A stretch of DNA of 64,000 nt, taken from Actinomyces ruminis (lineage in GTDB: Bacteria; Actinomycetota; Actinomycetes; Actinomycetales; Actinomycetaceae). A model generated the notes under the pieces. It searched no databases. It was not told the DNA's origin and saw only the letters and a program-made list of their open reading frames with translations. Below, piece by piece: positions 46,368 to 54,670 of this stretch. Each line of letters opens with the position of its first letter. Position 1 is the stretch's first letter. The stretch is taken from contig NZ_MTPX02000039.1 in NCBI RefSeq assembly GCF_002154335.2, positions 56,043-120,042 of the forward strand, given 5' to 3'. A program made the position numbers and the translations under genes.

Positions 46368-46841
46368 ATGCAGCTGGATCTGCTCAAGCGCGACCTGGTT
46401 CGCCTCGATTGGGAGGTGAAGGACCAGGAGGACTTCTTTGATCGGATCGCGACGGAGCTCCTGCGCGCGGGCTACATCAGGGAGTCCTTCCGCGAGGCGC
46501 TGGTGGAACGGGAACGCAAGTATCCGACGGCGCTTCCAACCTCACCCGAGGCAGTTGCCATCCCGCACTCCGATGTCGAACACATCATCAGGCCCTTCAT
46601 CGCCTCGGTGCGGCTGGCCAAGCCGATTGACTGGCGGGAGATGGGCAACGACGACGTCATCCATCCGGTCCGTTTCATCTTCGTCCTCGGCTTCGTACAG
46701 GAGGACCGCCACGTGGAGGTGCTGCAGATCATGCTGCAGGCCTTCCAGGACCCGGCCTTCATGGAGCAGCTGAGCGAGGCGCAGACCCCGGACGAGTACT
46801 ACCGGGTGCTTTCCGGCATGTCGGGCCTTGAGGCCGCATGA
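46368..46841 (+). CDS. PTS EIIA component, galactitol/fructose-mannitol type
   Basis: 157 residues. Single EIIA domain with the phosphorylated histidine in AVAIPHSDVEHI (His67). Flanking segments include YPTALPTSPEAVAIPHSDVE and RFIFVLGFVQEDRHVEVLQI, as in GatA-type proteins. AAGGAGG lies 6 bases before the ATG, a strong site that fixes the start although the frame is open further upstream. It passes phosphate from HPr to EIIB. First gene of the operon ending with dhaL. Confidence 0.88.
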   Translation: MQLDLLKRDLVRLDWEVKDQEDFFDRIATELLRAGYIRESFREALVERERKYPTALPTSPEAVAIPHSDVEHIIRPFIASVRLAKPIDWREMGNDDVIHPVRFIFVLGFVQEDRHVEVLQIMLQAFQDPAFMEQLSEAQTPDEYYRVLSGMSGLEAA

Positions 46842-46890
46842 CCCGGGCGCGCCCGTACCCCACACCCACCCATCCACAAGGAGAAGCATC

Positions 46891-47184
46891 ATGACCGCGA
46901 AAGTGATCGTCGCCTGCGGCAGCGGTGTTGCCACCTCCCAGACGGTGGCCAGCAAGGTCAACCGTCTGCTGAAGGAGGCGAAGGTCGACGCCGACGTCCA
47001 GGCCGTCGACCTCAAGTCCGTCGATCGCCACCTGACCGACGCCGCCGCCTACATCACCATCGTGCGGGAGAACAAGCCGCGCTCGGTCCCCGTCATCAAC
47101 GGGATCGCCTTCCTCACCGGCATGGGGCAGGACCAGGAGCTGGCCAAGCTGATCGAGGCCATCAAGGCCTCCGGGAGCAACTGA
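46891..47184 (+). CDS. PTS EIIB component, galactitol type
   Basis: 97 residues. The phosphocysteine loop VIVACGSGVATSQTV places the active Cys at position 9, typical of GatB-like EIIB. The rest (LLKEAKVDADVQAVDLKSVD) is the expected alpha/beta fold. AAGGAG lies 8 bases upstream of the ATG. Located between EIIA and EIIC with short gaps, so the three make one sugar-specific enzyme II. Confidence 0.9.
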   Translation: MTAKVIVACGSGVATSQTVASKVNRLLKEAKVDADVQAVDLKSVDRHLTDAAAYITIVRENKPRSVPVINGIAFLTGMGQDQELAKLIEAIKASGSN

Positions 47185-47185
47185 C

Positions 47186-48564
47186 ATGCAAGTTCTTCAG
47201 AGCTCCGTCAACTTCCTGCTCTCGCTCGGGGCCGCCATCTTCGTCCCCATAATCATCATCATCGCCGGGCTGATCGTCCGGATGAAGGTTAAGGACGCCA
47301 TCTCCGCGGGCATCACCCTGGGCGTGGCCTTCTCCGGCATGACCATGCTCATCACCTACATGACCGAGGCCATCACCCCGGCCGCCCAGGCCATGTCGGA
47401 GACCATCGGCGTGGACCTGCCCATCACCGACGGCGGGTGGACCACCATGTCCACGATCTCCTGGTCGTGGCCTTATGCCTTTCTGATGTTCCCGCTGGTC
47501 ATCGGCATCAACATCGTGCTGATCCTGCTGAAGCAGACCGAGACCTTCAACGCCGACCTGTGGAACGTGTGGGGCAAGATCTTCACCGCCGTCGCCGTCT
47601 ACTACATCACCGGGCAGGTCTGGCTGGCCTTCGTCATCGCGGCGATTCAGGTGGTCTTCGAACTGAAAACCGCCGACTTCCACCAGCATCGAGTGGAGAC
47701 CATGTCCGGCATTCCGGGCGTGACGATCACCCACGCATGGTGTTCCTGGCCGCACCCATGTACCCGATCGACTGGCTGCTGCGCAAGATTCCCGGGCTTG
47801 ACCGCTCGTTCAACGCCGCCGACCTGCGCGACAAACTCGGCATCTTCGCCGAGAACCACGTGCTGGGCTTCATCCTCGGGATCCTGTTCGGCATTCTCGC
47901 CCGCTTCGATGTGGCCGCCATTTTGACGCTCGGCATTCAGGCCGCGACGGCGCTGACCCTGTTCCCGGTCATCTCCAAGTACTTCATGCAGGCGCTCGAA
48001 CCGATCTCGAACGCCATCTCGGAGTACATGCAGAAGCGCTTCAATGACCGCCAGCTGTTCGTCGGACTCGACTGGCCCTTCCTCGGCGGCGCCAACGAGA
48101 TCTGGATCGCCGTCATCTGGACCATCCCGGTGACCCTGGCCTACGCCTTCTTCCTGCCGGGCAACGGCATCCTCCCCTTCGCGGGCATCATCAACATCTG
48201 CATCGCGGTGGGGGCCTACTTCGCCAGCAAGGGGAACATCATTCGGATGCTCATCCAGTGCACGATCTTCGCGCCCGTGTTCCTGTGGGTGGGTACCGCC
48301 TTCGCCCCCTTCATGACCGAGTTGGCCAACTCCACCAAGGCCGTGGAGCTGTCCGCCGGGCAGCTGATCTCCAACTCCTCCATCGACGCGCCCATCTTCA
48401 CCTACGCGCTGTCCCATCTCATGCAGTTCCTCGACGGGAACTTCATTCCGTTGCTCATCTTCGTGGTTTGGCTGATCTGCTTCGTGCTGTACTCCCGCAG
48501 CCTGATCAAGGAACGCAACGAGGCGCGCGCGGCCGCCGCTGAGACCGCCGGGGCCGCCGCCTGA
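47186..48564 (+). CDS. PTS EIIC component, galactitol type (one frameshift)
   Basis: About 459 residues, polytopic, GatC family. First frame: VNFLLSLGAAIFVPIIIIIA to MSGIPGVTITHA; after one restored base near 47736 it resumes MVFLAAPMYPIDWLLRKIPG and runs to the stop at 48564. Conserved parts include KRFNDRQLFVGLDWPFLGGA and GNIIRMLIQCTIFAPVFLWV. It starts one base after the EIIB stop region. It is the membrane channel that imports and phosphorylates the sugar or polyol. The break is again a single lost base in a GC context. Confidence 0.88.
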
Positions 48565-48661
48565 GGCAACTGACTCACGTGGCGGCGGTGGTTCCGCCAC
48601 CGCCGCCACGGCTCCGATGAACACCCGAGAATTCACCGCAACAAGAAAGTTGAACACACCC

Positions 48662-49333
48662 ATGCTTGAAACCCTGAAGAAAGAACTGTGCGAGATCGCC
48701 AAGCGGGCCCAGCACGACGGGCTGTGCAAGCACAAGTCCGGCAACTTCTCCATTCGCGACGCCGAAAGCGGCCTCCTGGTCGCCTCACCTACCAGCCTTG
48801 ACCGCGATCTGATGACTCCGCGTGACGTGGTGGTCATGGACCTGGACGCCCACGTCGTCGAGAACGAATCCGGTCTGCGGCCCACCAGCGAGGTGCTCAT
48901 GCACCTGGAGATCTACAAGGAGCGTCCCGAGGTGGTCGCGATCGTGCACACGCACTCCGCCTACGCCACCTCCTTTGCGCTGCTGAACAAGCCGATCCCC
49001 GCGATCGTCTACGAGGTCGCCAACCTGGGGCTGAGCCGGGCCCGCATCCCTGTGGCCCCATACGGCCGCCCCGGCACGCCCGAGCTGGCCGCATCGGTGC
49101 GCCGGGCCGTGCGCGAGGCCGACTGCGTGCTACTGGAGAAGCACGGCGCCGTCGCCGTCGACTCCCGCAACCTCTATGAGGCCTACCTCAAGGCCGCCTA
49201 CATCGAGGAGCTGGCCGAGCTGTACCACCACGCGCTCACGGCCAACGGCGGCGTCGAGCCCGAGTCCTTCGCCACCGAGGAACTCCAGAAGTGGGCCTAC
49301 CCGTCGGAGATCACCTTCTGCAACCACCACTGA
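48662..49333 (+). CDS. class II aldolase (FucA/AraD family)
   Basis: 223 residues from ATG 48662 (MLETLKKELCEIAKRAQHDG); an in-frame ATG at 48617 would add 15 residues not typical of the family. Zinc-site histidines are in VAIVHTHSAYAT and near ELAELYHHAL, and the catalytic glutamate region is LRPTSEVLMHLEIYKE. The phosphate-binding KSGNFSIRD motif (usually GNxSxR) is present. These enzymes are L-fuculose-1-phosphate aldolases or L-ribulose-5-phosphate 4-epimerases. Here it probably splits a ketose phosphate from the PTS into dihydroxyacetone phosphate and an aldehyde. Confidence 0.85.
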   Translation: MLETLKKELCEIAKRAQHDGLCKHKSGNFSIRDAESGLLVASPTSLDRDLMTPRDVVVMDLDAHVVENESGLRPTSEVLMHLEIYKERPEVVAIVHTHSAYATSFALLNKPIPAIVYEVANLGLSRARIPVAPYGRPGTPELAASVRRAVREADCVLLEKHGAVAVDSRNLYEAYLKAAYIEELAELYHHALTANGGVEPESFATEELQKWAYPSEITFCNHH

Positions 49334-49362
49334 GCCGGCCCGTAGAACTCTGGGAGAGAACA

Positions 49363-50370
49363 ATGAAGAAAATACTCAACAGCCCCGACACCTTCGTCCG
49401 CGACACGATGGAGGGCATTGAAGCGGCATACGGCGACCGCGTGGGCCTGCTCGACGGCGACTTCCGGGTGCTCATGTCACGGTATCCGGCGCCCGAGGGC
49501 AAGGTCGGCGTCGTCACCGCGGGCGGCAGCGGTCACCTGCCCCTGTTCCTCGGCTACGTAGGGCAGGGCATGCTGGACGGATGCGCCGTCGGGGAGGTCT
49601 TCGCCTCACCGGCCGCGGAGAAGATGGCCGACATGATCCGGGCCTGCGACCGGGGGGCCGGCGTGCTGTGCCTGTACGGCAACTACAACGGCGACATCTT
49701 CAACTTCCGCATGGCCTGCGAGGATGTCGAGTTCGACGACATCGAGACCCGGCAGCTGCTCGGCCGCGACGACGTCGCCAGCTCCCCCAAGGAACGCGCC
49801 GATAAGCGCCGAGGCGTGGCCGGGCTGGTCTACGCGTTCAAGATCGCCGGGGCGGCCGCCGAGAAAATGATGACACTCGACGAGGTCACCGCCGTCACCG
49901 CCCGCGCCCTGGACAACATCCGCACCATGGGTGTGGCTCTGTCCCCGTGCATTGTCCCCAAGGTCGGCGAGCCGACCTTCACCATCGAAGACGGGCAGAT
50001 CGAAATCGGCATGGGTATCCACGGGGAGGCTGGCATTGAGGTGCGTCCCATGATGACCGCCGACGAGATCGCCCGTCTCATCCTGGAGACCATCGAGGCG
50101 GACCTGCCCCTGGCCGGCGGAGACGAGGTCTCCGTCATGATCAACGGCCTGGGCGGGACGCCGCTGGAGGAACAACTCATCGTGTACCGCTCCGTGCACG
50201 CCCTGCTGGCCGAACGTGGGGTCACGGTGGTCATGCCGCATGTGGGCGAGTTCGCCACCTCCATGGAGATGGCCGGGCTGTCGGTTTCCGTGTTCAAGCT
50301 CGACGCCGAGCTCAAGGAGCTGCTGCGCGCTCCGGCCACCACGCCCTTCTACACCAACGCGAACAAGTGA
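49363..50370 (+). CDS. dhaK: DhaK-type kinase, dihydroxyacetone-binding subunit
   Basis: 335 residues. The DhaK fold with GGSGHLPLFLGYVGQGM (substrate pocket), GVLCLYGNYNGDIFNF and GIHGEAGIE, whose histidine (about residue 220) forms a covalent link with the ketone substrate. A position usually E is L in GGSGHLP. Paired with the ATP- or phospho-binding subunit DhaL downstream; no DhaM (PTS donor) is seen. DhaK-family kinases can also act on four-carbon ketoses, so the substrate is open. GGGAGAG precedes the ATG. Confidence 0.87.
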   Translation: MKKILNSPDTFVRDTMEGIEAAYGDRVGLLDGDFRVLMSRYPAPEGKVGVVTAGGSGHLPLFLGYVGQGMLDGCAVGEVFASPAAEKMADMIRACDRGAGVLCLYGNYNGDIFNFRMACEDVEFDDIETRQLLGRDDVASSPKERADKRRGVAGLVYAFKIAGAAAEKMMTLDEVTAVTARALDNIRTMGVALSPCIVPKVGEPTFTIEDGQIEIGMGIHGEAGIEVRPMMTADEIARLILETIEADLPLAGGDEVSVMINGLGGTPLEEQLIVYRSVHALLAERGVTVVMPHVGEFATSMEMAGLSVSVFKLDAELKELLRAPATTPFYTNANK

Positions 50371-50377
50371 GGACCAC

Positions 50378-51016
50378 ATGCTGAACCGTGAATCGCTTTT
50401 GGCAATCGCCGGCCAGATCAGCGCCCTGATGGCGGCCAACCGGGACTACCTGGTGTCACTGGACCAGGTCAACGGGGACGGTGATCTGGGTATCTCCATG
50501 GACGACGGCTTCAAGGCACTCGCCGATTACCTTGCTGTCCAGGAGCAGACCGACCTCGGCCAGCTGTTGCGCGGAGCGGCCAAGGCCTTCAACAGTGCGG
50601 CGCCATCGTCGCTGGGAACCATTCTCAGCTTCGGGATGATGGGCATGGCTCGGGCACTGCGCGGCAAAACAGAAGCCGACGTCGTCACCGCCGCACAGGC
50701 CCTACAGGCGGGCGTGGAGGCCATCATGGACAAGGCCGAGTCCAAGCCGGGGGAGAAGACCGTCCTGGACGCGCTCGCGCCCGGGGCGACAGCCCTGGTG
50801 GAGGGCGCCGACGCCGTCGCCGGGGGTGAGACTGCGCTGAGCGAGCTGCTGCAGCGCGCCGCCGAGGCGGCCGCCCAGGGCTCGGAGTCCACCCGGGAAA
50901 TGGAGGCCGTGCATGGGCGTGCCGCCTACTCCGCCTCCCGCAGCATCGGGGTGCTCGATGGTGGCTCCGTCGTCGGCCGCCTCATCTTCGAGGCTCTCGC
51001 CGCCTGGGCGGCCTGA
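50378..51016 (+). CDS. dhaL: DhaL-type kinase subunit
   Basis: 212 residues, an all-helical nucleotide-binding barrel. The metal-binding VNGDGDLGISMDDGF matches the DGDHG-type motif, and SAAPSSLGTILSFGMMGMA and GEKTVLDALAPGATAL and ASRSIGVLDGGSV are the expected later motifs (the last usually ends DPGA). It supplies the phosphate to the ketone bound by DhaK. ATG 50378 lies 7 bp after the dhaK stop. It closes the PTS-aldolase-kinase operon. Confidence 0.88.
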   Translation: MLNRESLLAIAGQISALMAANRDYLVSLDQVNGDGDLGISMDDGFKALADYLAVQEQTDLGQLLRGAAKAFNSAAPSSLGTILSFGMMGMARALRGKTEADVVTAAQALQAGVEAIMDKAESKPGEKTVLDALAPGATALVEGADAVAGGETALSELLQRAAEAAAQGSESTREMEAVHGRAAYSASRSIGVLDGGSVVGRLIFEALAAWAA

Positions 51017-51055
51017 ACGGCACGGTGCCCCGGTGTTCCTCTACGCTGGGGTGCC

Positions 51056-52006
51056 GTGCCAGTCACGCTCACAGTTCTCATCAGCGCCCTGCCGCTCAAC
51101 GCCACGGCCCTGCCGGCGGCCCCGCGCAGCCCGGTGCTGCTGTTCGCCGTCCTCATTCAGCCGGCAGCGCTTCTGGTCGCCTACCTGGCCGGCCGCTTCG
51201 CCTCCCACCTGGTACGGCGACGGGCACATATCTCCACCTCTACCGCTACTCTGACGGCCCTGATCGGGCTGTGGGCCGGATTCGCCGGCGGCGCCTGGCT
51301 GTTCAACGAGGACTATCTGTGGGCGCCGCGCATGCTCGCGGCGGCCGTGATAGTGGCGGTGATCGTAGTGGGGGTGACCGCGCTGATTATCACTCGCATC
51401 CAGCACGAACCGCCGCTCGATCCGATCGCCGAGGTGGCCCGGCAGGGCGAGTCCGAGCGCCTGGAGCTTAAGTCCTCCGCTCGGGTCAACATGCATACCG
51501 GCAGGCGGGACGACGCCATGGAGACGGTGGCGGCGAAGACCGTGGCCGCCTTCCTGAACTCCCGTGGCGGCACCCTGCTGCTGGGTGTGGACGATGATGG
51601 GCGCCTGATCGGCCTGGATCCGGACTACGCCACCCTGCGTCAGCCCGACGCCGACCGTTTCGAGCTGTTTCTGCGCAGTCTGTGGCGGGTACGGTTGGGG
51701 GCCAATGCCGCCGCGCTGCCACGCCTGGACTTTGCCCCGGCCACCGATGGCTCCGGAGAGGTGTGCCGGGTGACGGTTCCGCCCTCTCCCGTGCCCGTTT
51801 ACCTCAAGGGGCCGAAGGGCAACGGCGGCACCGAACTGTGGGTGCGGGTCGGCAATTCCACGCAGCGGCTGGAGGTGGACGACGCCGTCGCCTACGTCGC
51901 CCGCCGCTGGCCGCATGAGGTGCGTCCGAGCCTGCGTGCCCGCGTCGGGGCCTATCTGCTCTACCACCGCAAGCGCGCCGCGGTTCCACAGGCGGAAACG
52001 GACTAA
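51056..52006 (+). CDS. membrane protein with AlbA_2 (Schlafen-like) domain
   Basis: 316 residues. Two to three N-terminal membrane helices (VLLFAVLIQPAALLVAYLAG, STATLTALIGLWAGFAGGAW, MLAAAVIVAVIVVGVTALII) are followed by a cytoplasmic AlbA_2 domain: GESERLELKSSARVN, then AAKTVAAFLNSRGGTLLLGV and DDDGRLIGLDPDYATL. AlbA_2 domains often occur in putative DNA/RNA-binding regulators or Schlafen-like nucleases. The start is GTG 51056. The end is polar and basic. It stands alone, 40 bp after dhaL and upstream of the repeat arrays. Role unknown. Confidence 0.75.
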   Translation: MPVTLTVLISALPLNATALPAAPRSPVLLFAVLIQPAALLVAYLAGRFASHLVRRRAHISTSTATLTALIGLWAGFAGGAWLFNEDYLWAPRMLAAAVIVAVIVVGVTALIITRIQHEPPLDPIAEVARQGESERLELKSSARVNMHTGRRDDAMETVAAKTVAAFLNSRGGTLLLGVDDDGRLIGLDPDYATLRQPDADRFELFLRSLWRVRLGANAAALPRLDFAPATDGSGEVCRVTVPPSPVPVYLKGPKGNGGTELWVRVGNSTQRLEVDDAVAYVARRWPHEVRPSLRARVGAYLLYHRKRAAVPQAETD

Positions 52007-52121
52007 TGGGGCGGCGGCCGGTGAACGTGTGATGGCGCCGATGACTTGCGATGTGAGACCAATGTGGGGAGTCGAGCGGACGGGACCGCCCGGCTCTCCG
52101 GAGACATCCGGGATGTTGATC

Positions 52122-52277
52122 TCAGCGGCCCGGTAGGACGCTGAGCAGAGCCGCAAGGGCCCAGATGATGGGCGGAATGGTTTCGATGGCCGTCCGCCAG
52201 ATCTGGGCCTTTTGCTTGCTCTTCATACCCTTGGGCGCCTTGGCCTGGCGGCGTCGGTGTTTCCGGTTCTTCGACAT
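52122..52277 (-). CDS. possible 51-residue membrane microprotein
   Basis: An ATG at 52277 opens MSKNRKHRRRQAKAPKGMKS, a strongly basic start, followed by KQKAQIWRTAIETIPPIIWA and a hydrophobic helix LAALLSVLP ending at 52122. A basic N-terminus plus C-terminal helix is typical of small actinobacterial membrane proteins. No strong ribosome-binding site is visible, so coding status is moderate. It lies between the AlbA_2 gene and array C, on the opposite strand. Confidence 0.45.
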   Translation of the reverse strand: MSKNRKHRRRQAKAPKGMKSKQKAQIWRTAIETIPPIIWALAALLSVLPGR

Positions 52278-52347
52278 GCCGAGTTGTCGGCGCGATCGTG
52301 TTGCTTAAGTGTGGCGTGTAGGGGGATGCCCGCTGCCAACCTCCTCG

Positions 52348-52557
52348 GTTTGGACCGCTGTCCCCTGTTTGGACCGCGTAAGTCTATTTGGACCGCTTGC
52401 CCCTGTTTGGACCGCCGTTGTGTGCCGCGTGGGCGGTCCAAACCGACGTGGGCGGTCCAAACCGACGTGGGCGGTCCAAACCGACGTGGGCGGTCCAAAC
52501 CGACGTGGGCGGTCCAAACCGACGTAAGAGGTCCAAACCGACGTAAGGGGTCCAAAC
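52348..52557. repeat. inverted tandem array C (19-bp period, 4 + 7 copies)
   Basis: Left arm: GTTTGGACCGC at 52348, 52367, 52386 (first base A) and 52405, exactly 19 bp apart. Right arm: the complement GCGGTCCAAAC at 52433, 52452, 52471, 52490, 52509, then GAGGTCCAAAC at 52528 and GGGGTCCAAAC at 52547, all 19 bp apart. Right-arm spacers are nearly identical (CGACGTGG or CGACGTAA) but left-arm spacers differ (TGTCCCCT, GTAAGTCT, TTGCCCCT). A 19-bp unit shifts frame each copy, so it is not protein-coding. The copies could be protein sites on one face of the helix or stems in a transcript. Confidence 0.85.
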
Positions 52558-52671
52558 TCGGGACGGTGCGGCGCCATGAGCGGCTGGGCTGGAGGTGCGT
52601 CTGGCCGGGCGGTGGCAGGCAGGGGCGGGCGGCCCGGCGCCAGGCGACGCGGCGGCAGACGCCACGACGTC

Positions 52672-52796
52672 TCTCACGTACGCGTTCGCCTCTCACGTAC
52701 GCGTTTTGGAGGTTTGCCCGTGCCAGAACCCCGTAGAACTCCAAAACGCGTGCGTGTGGCGGAAAACCGTACGTGAGGCAGAAAGTCGTACGTCAG
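52672..52796. repeat. inverted tandem array D (19-bp period, 2 + 3 copies)
   Basis: CTCACGTACGCGTT occurs at 52673 and 52692, 19 bp apart. In reverse orientation: AACGCGTGCGTGTG ending 52758, AACCGTACGTGAG ending 52777 and AAGTCGTACGTCAG ending 52796, ends 19 bp apart. The inner copies extend into a stem, CGCGTTTTGGA / TCCAAAACGCG, around a 30-base centre. Same layout as array C, 115 bp away, with an unrelated word. Confidence 0.75.
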
Positions 52797-52950
52797 GCGA
52801 TGTCCCGGGTGCCAGCGTTGAGTGCCGGGAGTGATCGGCGCGCGCCTCGGCGCTGTCAGCACCACCCCTAATTAGCGGCGCTCCGTGTTTGGGGGCGTGG
52901 TCGTTCAAGCTGAGGCTGCGGTGGAGTGATCATATTCGGGCCTGGGAGGC

Positions 52951-53097
52951 CGTCCTCGGGCGGCGTCCTCCTGTCGAGAACGTCCTCGTCATCCCCAAAC
53001 CCTCCACATTCGTGAGGGTTTGGGGCGAAACAGGACGTTCTCGCCGACTAGAGGACGTGCTCGGGCCTGCGAGGACGATGTCGGGTGGACGAGGACG
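52951..53097. repeat. inverted tandem array E around a 12-bp hairpin
   Basis: CGTCCTC occurs at 52951, 52964 and 52981 (irregular spacing). The complement appears at 53031 (CAGGACG), 53051, 53071 and 53091 (GAGGACG), exactly 20 bp apart. In the middle, CCCCAAACCCTC (52993-53004) and its exact complement (53014-53025) form a 12-bp stem with a 9-base loop. Longer inverted matches (GAGAACGTCCT against AGGACGTTCTC) flank that stem. Same class as arrays A-D; the left arm is less regular. Confidence 0.7.
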
Positions 53098-53362
53098 ACA
53101 GCGCCGGCTTCCGCGGACTATTTCGTAATCAGACGGATGCAGGATCGGGGATCGCGGGCGTCGATGCTCGTTTGTCCTGTATTTGGACGCTGCGCACCCT
53201 GGGCCCCTGGTACGCACGCCAGCCGTCTCCGGTGAACCGCAGCCCGGCAGCGCACCACATCCTCAAACACGAATGGCTGGTTCTGGGAGATGGCTCCAGC
53301 ATGCAATGCGCCCGCTTGCTTGTGGTGCCCCTCCGAGCCCGACACATGGGCGGTTGCGCGGT

Positions 53363-54311
53363 TCAGAGGAAGTCGAGAATCGACAGGGCGGTTTGGTAGT
53401 CGGTTGCCAGGGCGCTGAGGATGCCGCCGCGCACTGCCCCGACGATCGCCTCCACCTTGTCCTCGCCGCCGGCCGCCCCGATCACCAGCGGAATGCGCCG
53501 CAACTCGTCCAGCGGCAGTGCCAGCGTGCGTGGGGTTAGCGGCGTGGTCACAGGGTTGCCGGAAGCGTCGTAATGGTGATCGAGGATATGCCTACCGCTC
53601 CACCCTCACGTATGGCCTCGCGCACATCCGGGGTTAGGTACTCGGCCAGGATGTTGCCGGCGCCTTAGCCTCCACTCCGGCCACGCCGACGAGCGCCACA
53701 TCGGCGCGGGCGGCCAGAGCCAGGGTGGTGGCAACCTTTTCCTCGCGCATGAGCGGCCGCAGCAGTGAGGGATTATCCACGATCAGTGGCACCGGCATGC
53801 GGGACACCTTCGCGCCCAGCTGGCTGGCGATACGGGTGCAGATGGTCGGCGCATCCCGGCCCCAGGAGGGCAAACCGCCGGGTATCGAACCGAGCAGTTG
53901 GACGATAGTGCAGTCCACCCGCGGGATCTGCGGGATGCGCTGGGCGGCGGCTTGGATAGAGCGTCCGTTGCCGACGGCGACGACCTGTCCATTGGAAACC
54001 GAGTCGATCAGAAGCTCCGCGGCGGCCTGCCCAACGGCGCCGATCACGTCGGTCCCGTCGACCTCGGCGACTCGGACCGTCTTGAGCGGCAGCCTTTCGC
54101 GCAGGCGCTTCTCCACCGAGAGTATGTGCTCCAGGGGATGGGAAATAGTGATCTGTACGATCTCCTGCTCACGGGCGCGGTTTAGCAGGCGCGACACGCT
54201 GGGACGGGAGTAGCCGATTTCTCGGGCGATGTCGGCCTGGGTGAGGTGCTGCTCGTAGTACATACGTGCCACCCGCAGCAGCAGCTCGACGTCGCCCCGC
54301 TCCTCGCCCAC
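53363..54311 (-). CDS. SorC-family transcriptional regulator (two frameshifts)
   Basis: About 316 residues after restoring one base near 53663 (GVEAK/GAGNILAEYLTPDVREA) and one near 53590 (GGAVG/HILDHHYDASGNPVTT). The N-terminal helix-turn-helix is LTQADIAREIGYSRPSVSRL, and the sugar-phosphate domain has TDVIGAVGQAAAELLID, VVAVGNGRSIQAAAQRI, IVQLLGSIPGGLPSWG and the C-terminal PLVIGAAGGEDKVEAIVGAV. Nearest candidate target is the PTS-aldolase-dhaKL operon at 46.4-51 kb, inferred from position. Divergent from the LacI gene at 54671. Confidence 0.85.
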
Positions 54312-54497
54312 GGCTCAATGCTAAGGCAGTTGGTGTGGCTGCTGCAGATACTCCCTGGCGGCGGCCGTGGAGAGCGGCGAACGAGTCGGCGGGCGTGGCT
54401 TGTTCCCGGGACCAACACAGAATGAAGTGGCGAGAGTCGAAATTTCGATCTTTTGGCTGTTGCGTTGACCCCAGCCGCGGGCGCGTAGCACACTGTT

Positions 54498-54540
54498 CGA
54501 AACGCTTCGACGAAGCGCTTCGAACGTTGGGTTCCAACGT
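54498..54540. promoter_or_regulatory. adjacent LacI-type operator palindromes
   Basis: CGAAACGCTTCG (54498-54509, imperfect) and CGAAGCGCTTCG (54511-54522, perfect) are consecutive 12-bp palindromes with a CG centre, the form LacI-family proteins bind. A further inverted repeat, ACGTTGG-GTT-CCAACGT, follows at 54524-54540. They lie in the 359-bp gene-free gap 54312-54670, about 130 bp before the LacI gene, so autoregulation and control of the downstream transporter are likely. Confidence 0.65.
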
Positions 54541-54670
54541 AGACGCGAGGCTCGCAATGGATTGCGAGCACAGGTCGGGCAGCAGCGGCCGGGACGACTT
54601 CCGGTGCTGCTTGTACGCGGCAAGGACAGCGCCGGGAAGCGGATACGCCGATCGGATCGAGGAGGCAGAC

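Noticed and set aside
52348..52557. Array C as a CRISPR array
   Set aside because: Repeats are 11 bp with 8-bp spacers that are nearly identical in one arm, half of the repeats are inverted, and no cas gene is present.
52309..52577. Open frames over array C with repeating residues such as GPPTSVWTAHVGLDRP
   Set aside because: The repetition is a by-product of the 19-bp DNA unit cycling through three frames; there is no ribosome-binding site and frames are open on both strands.
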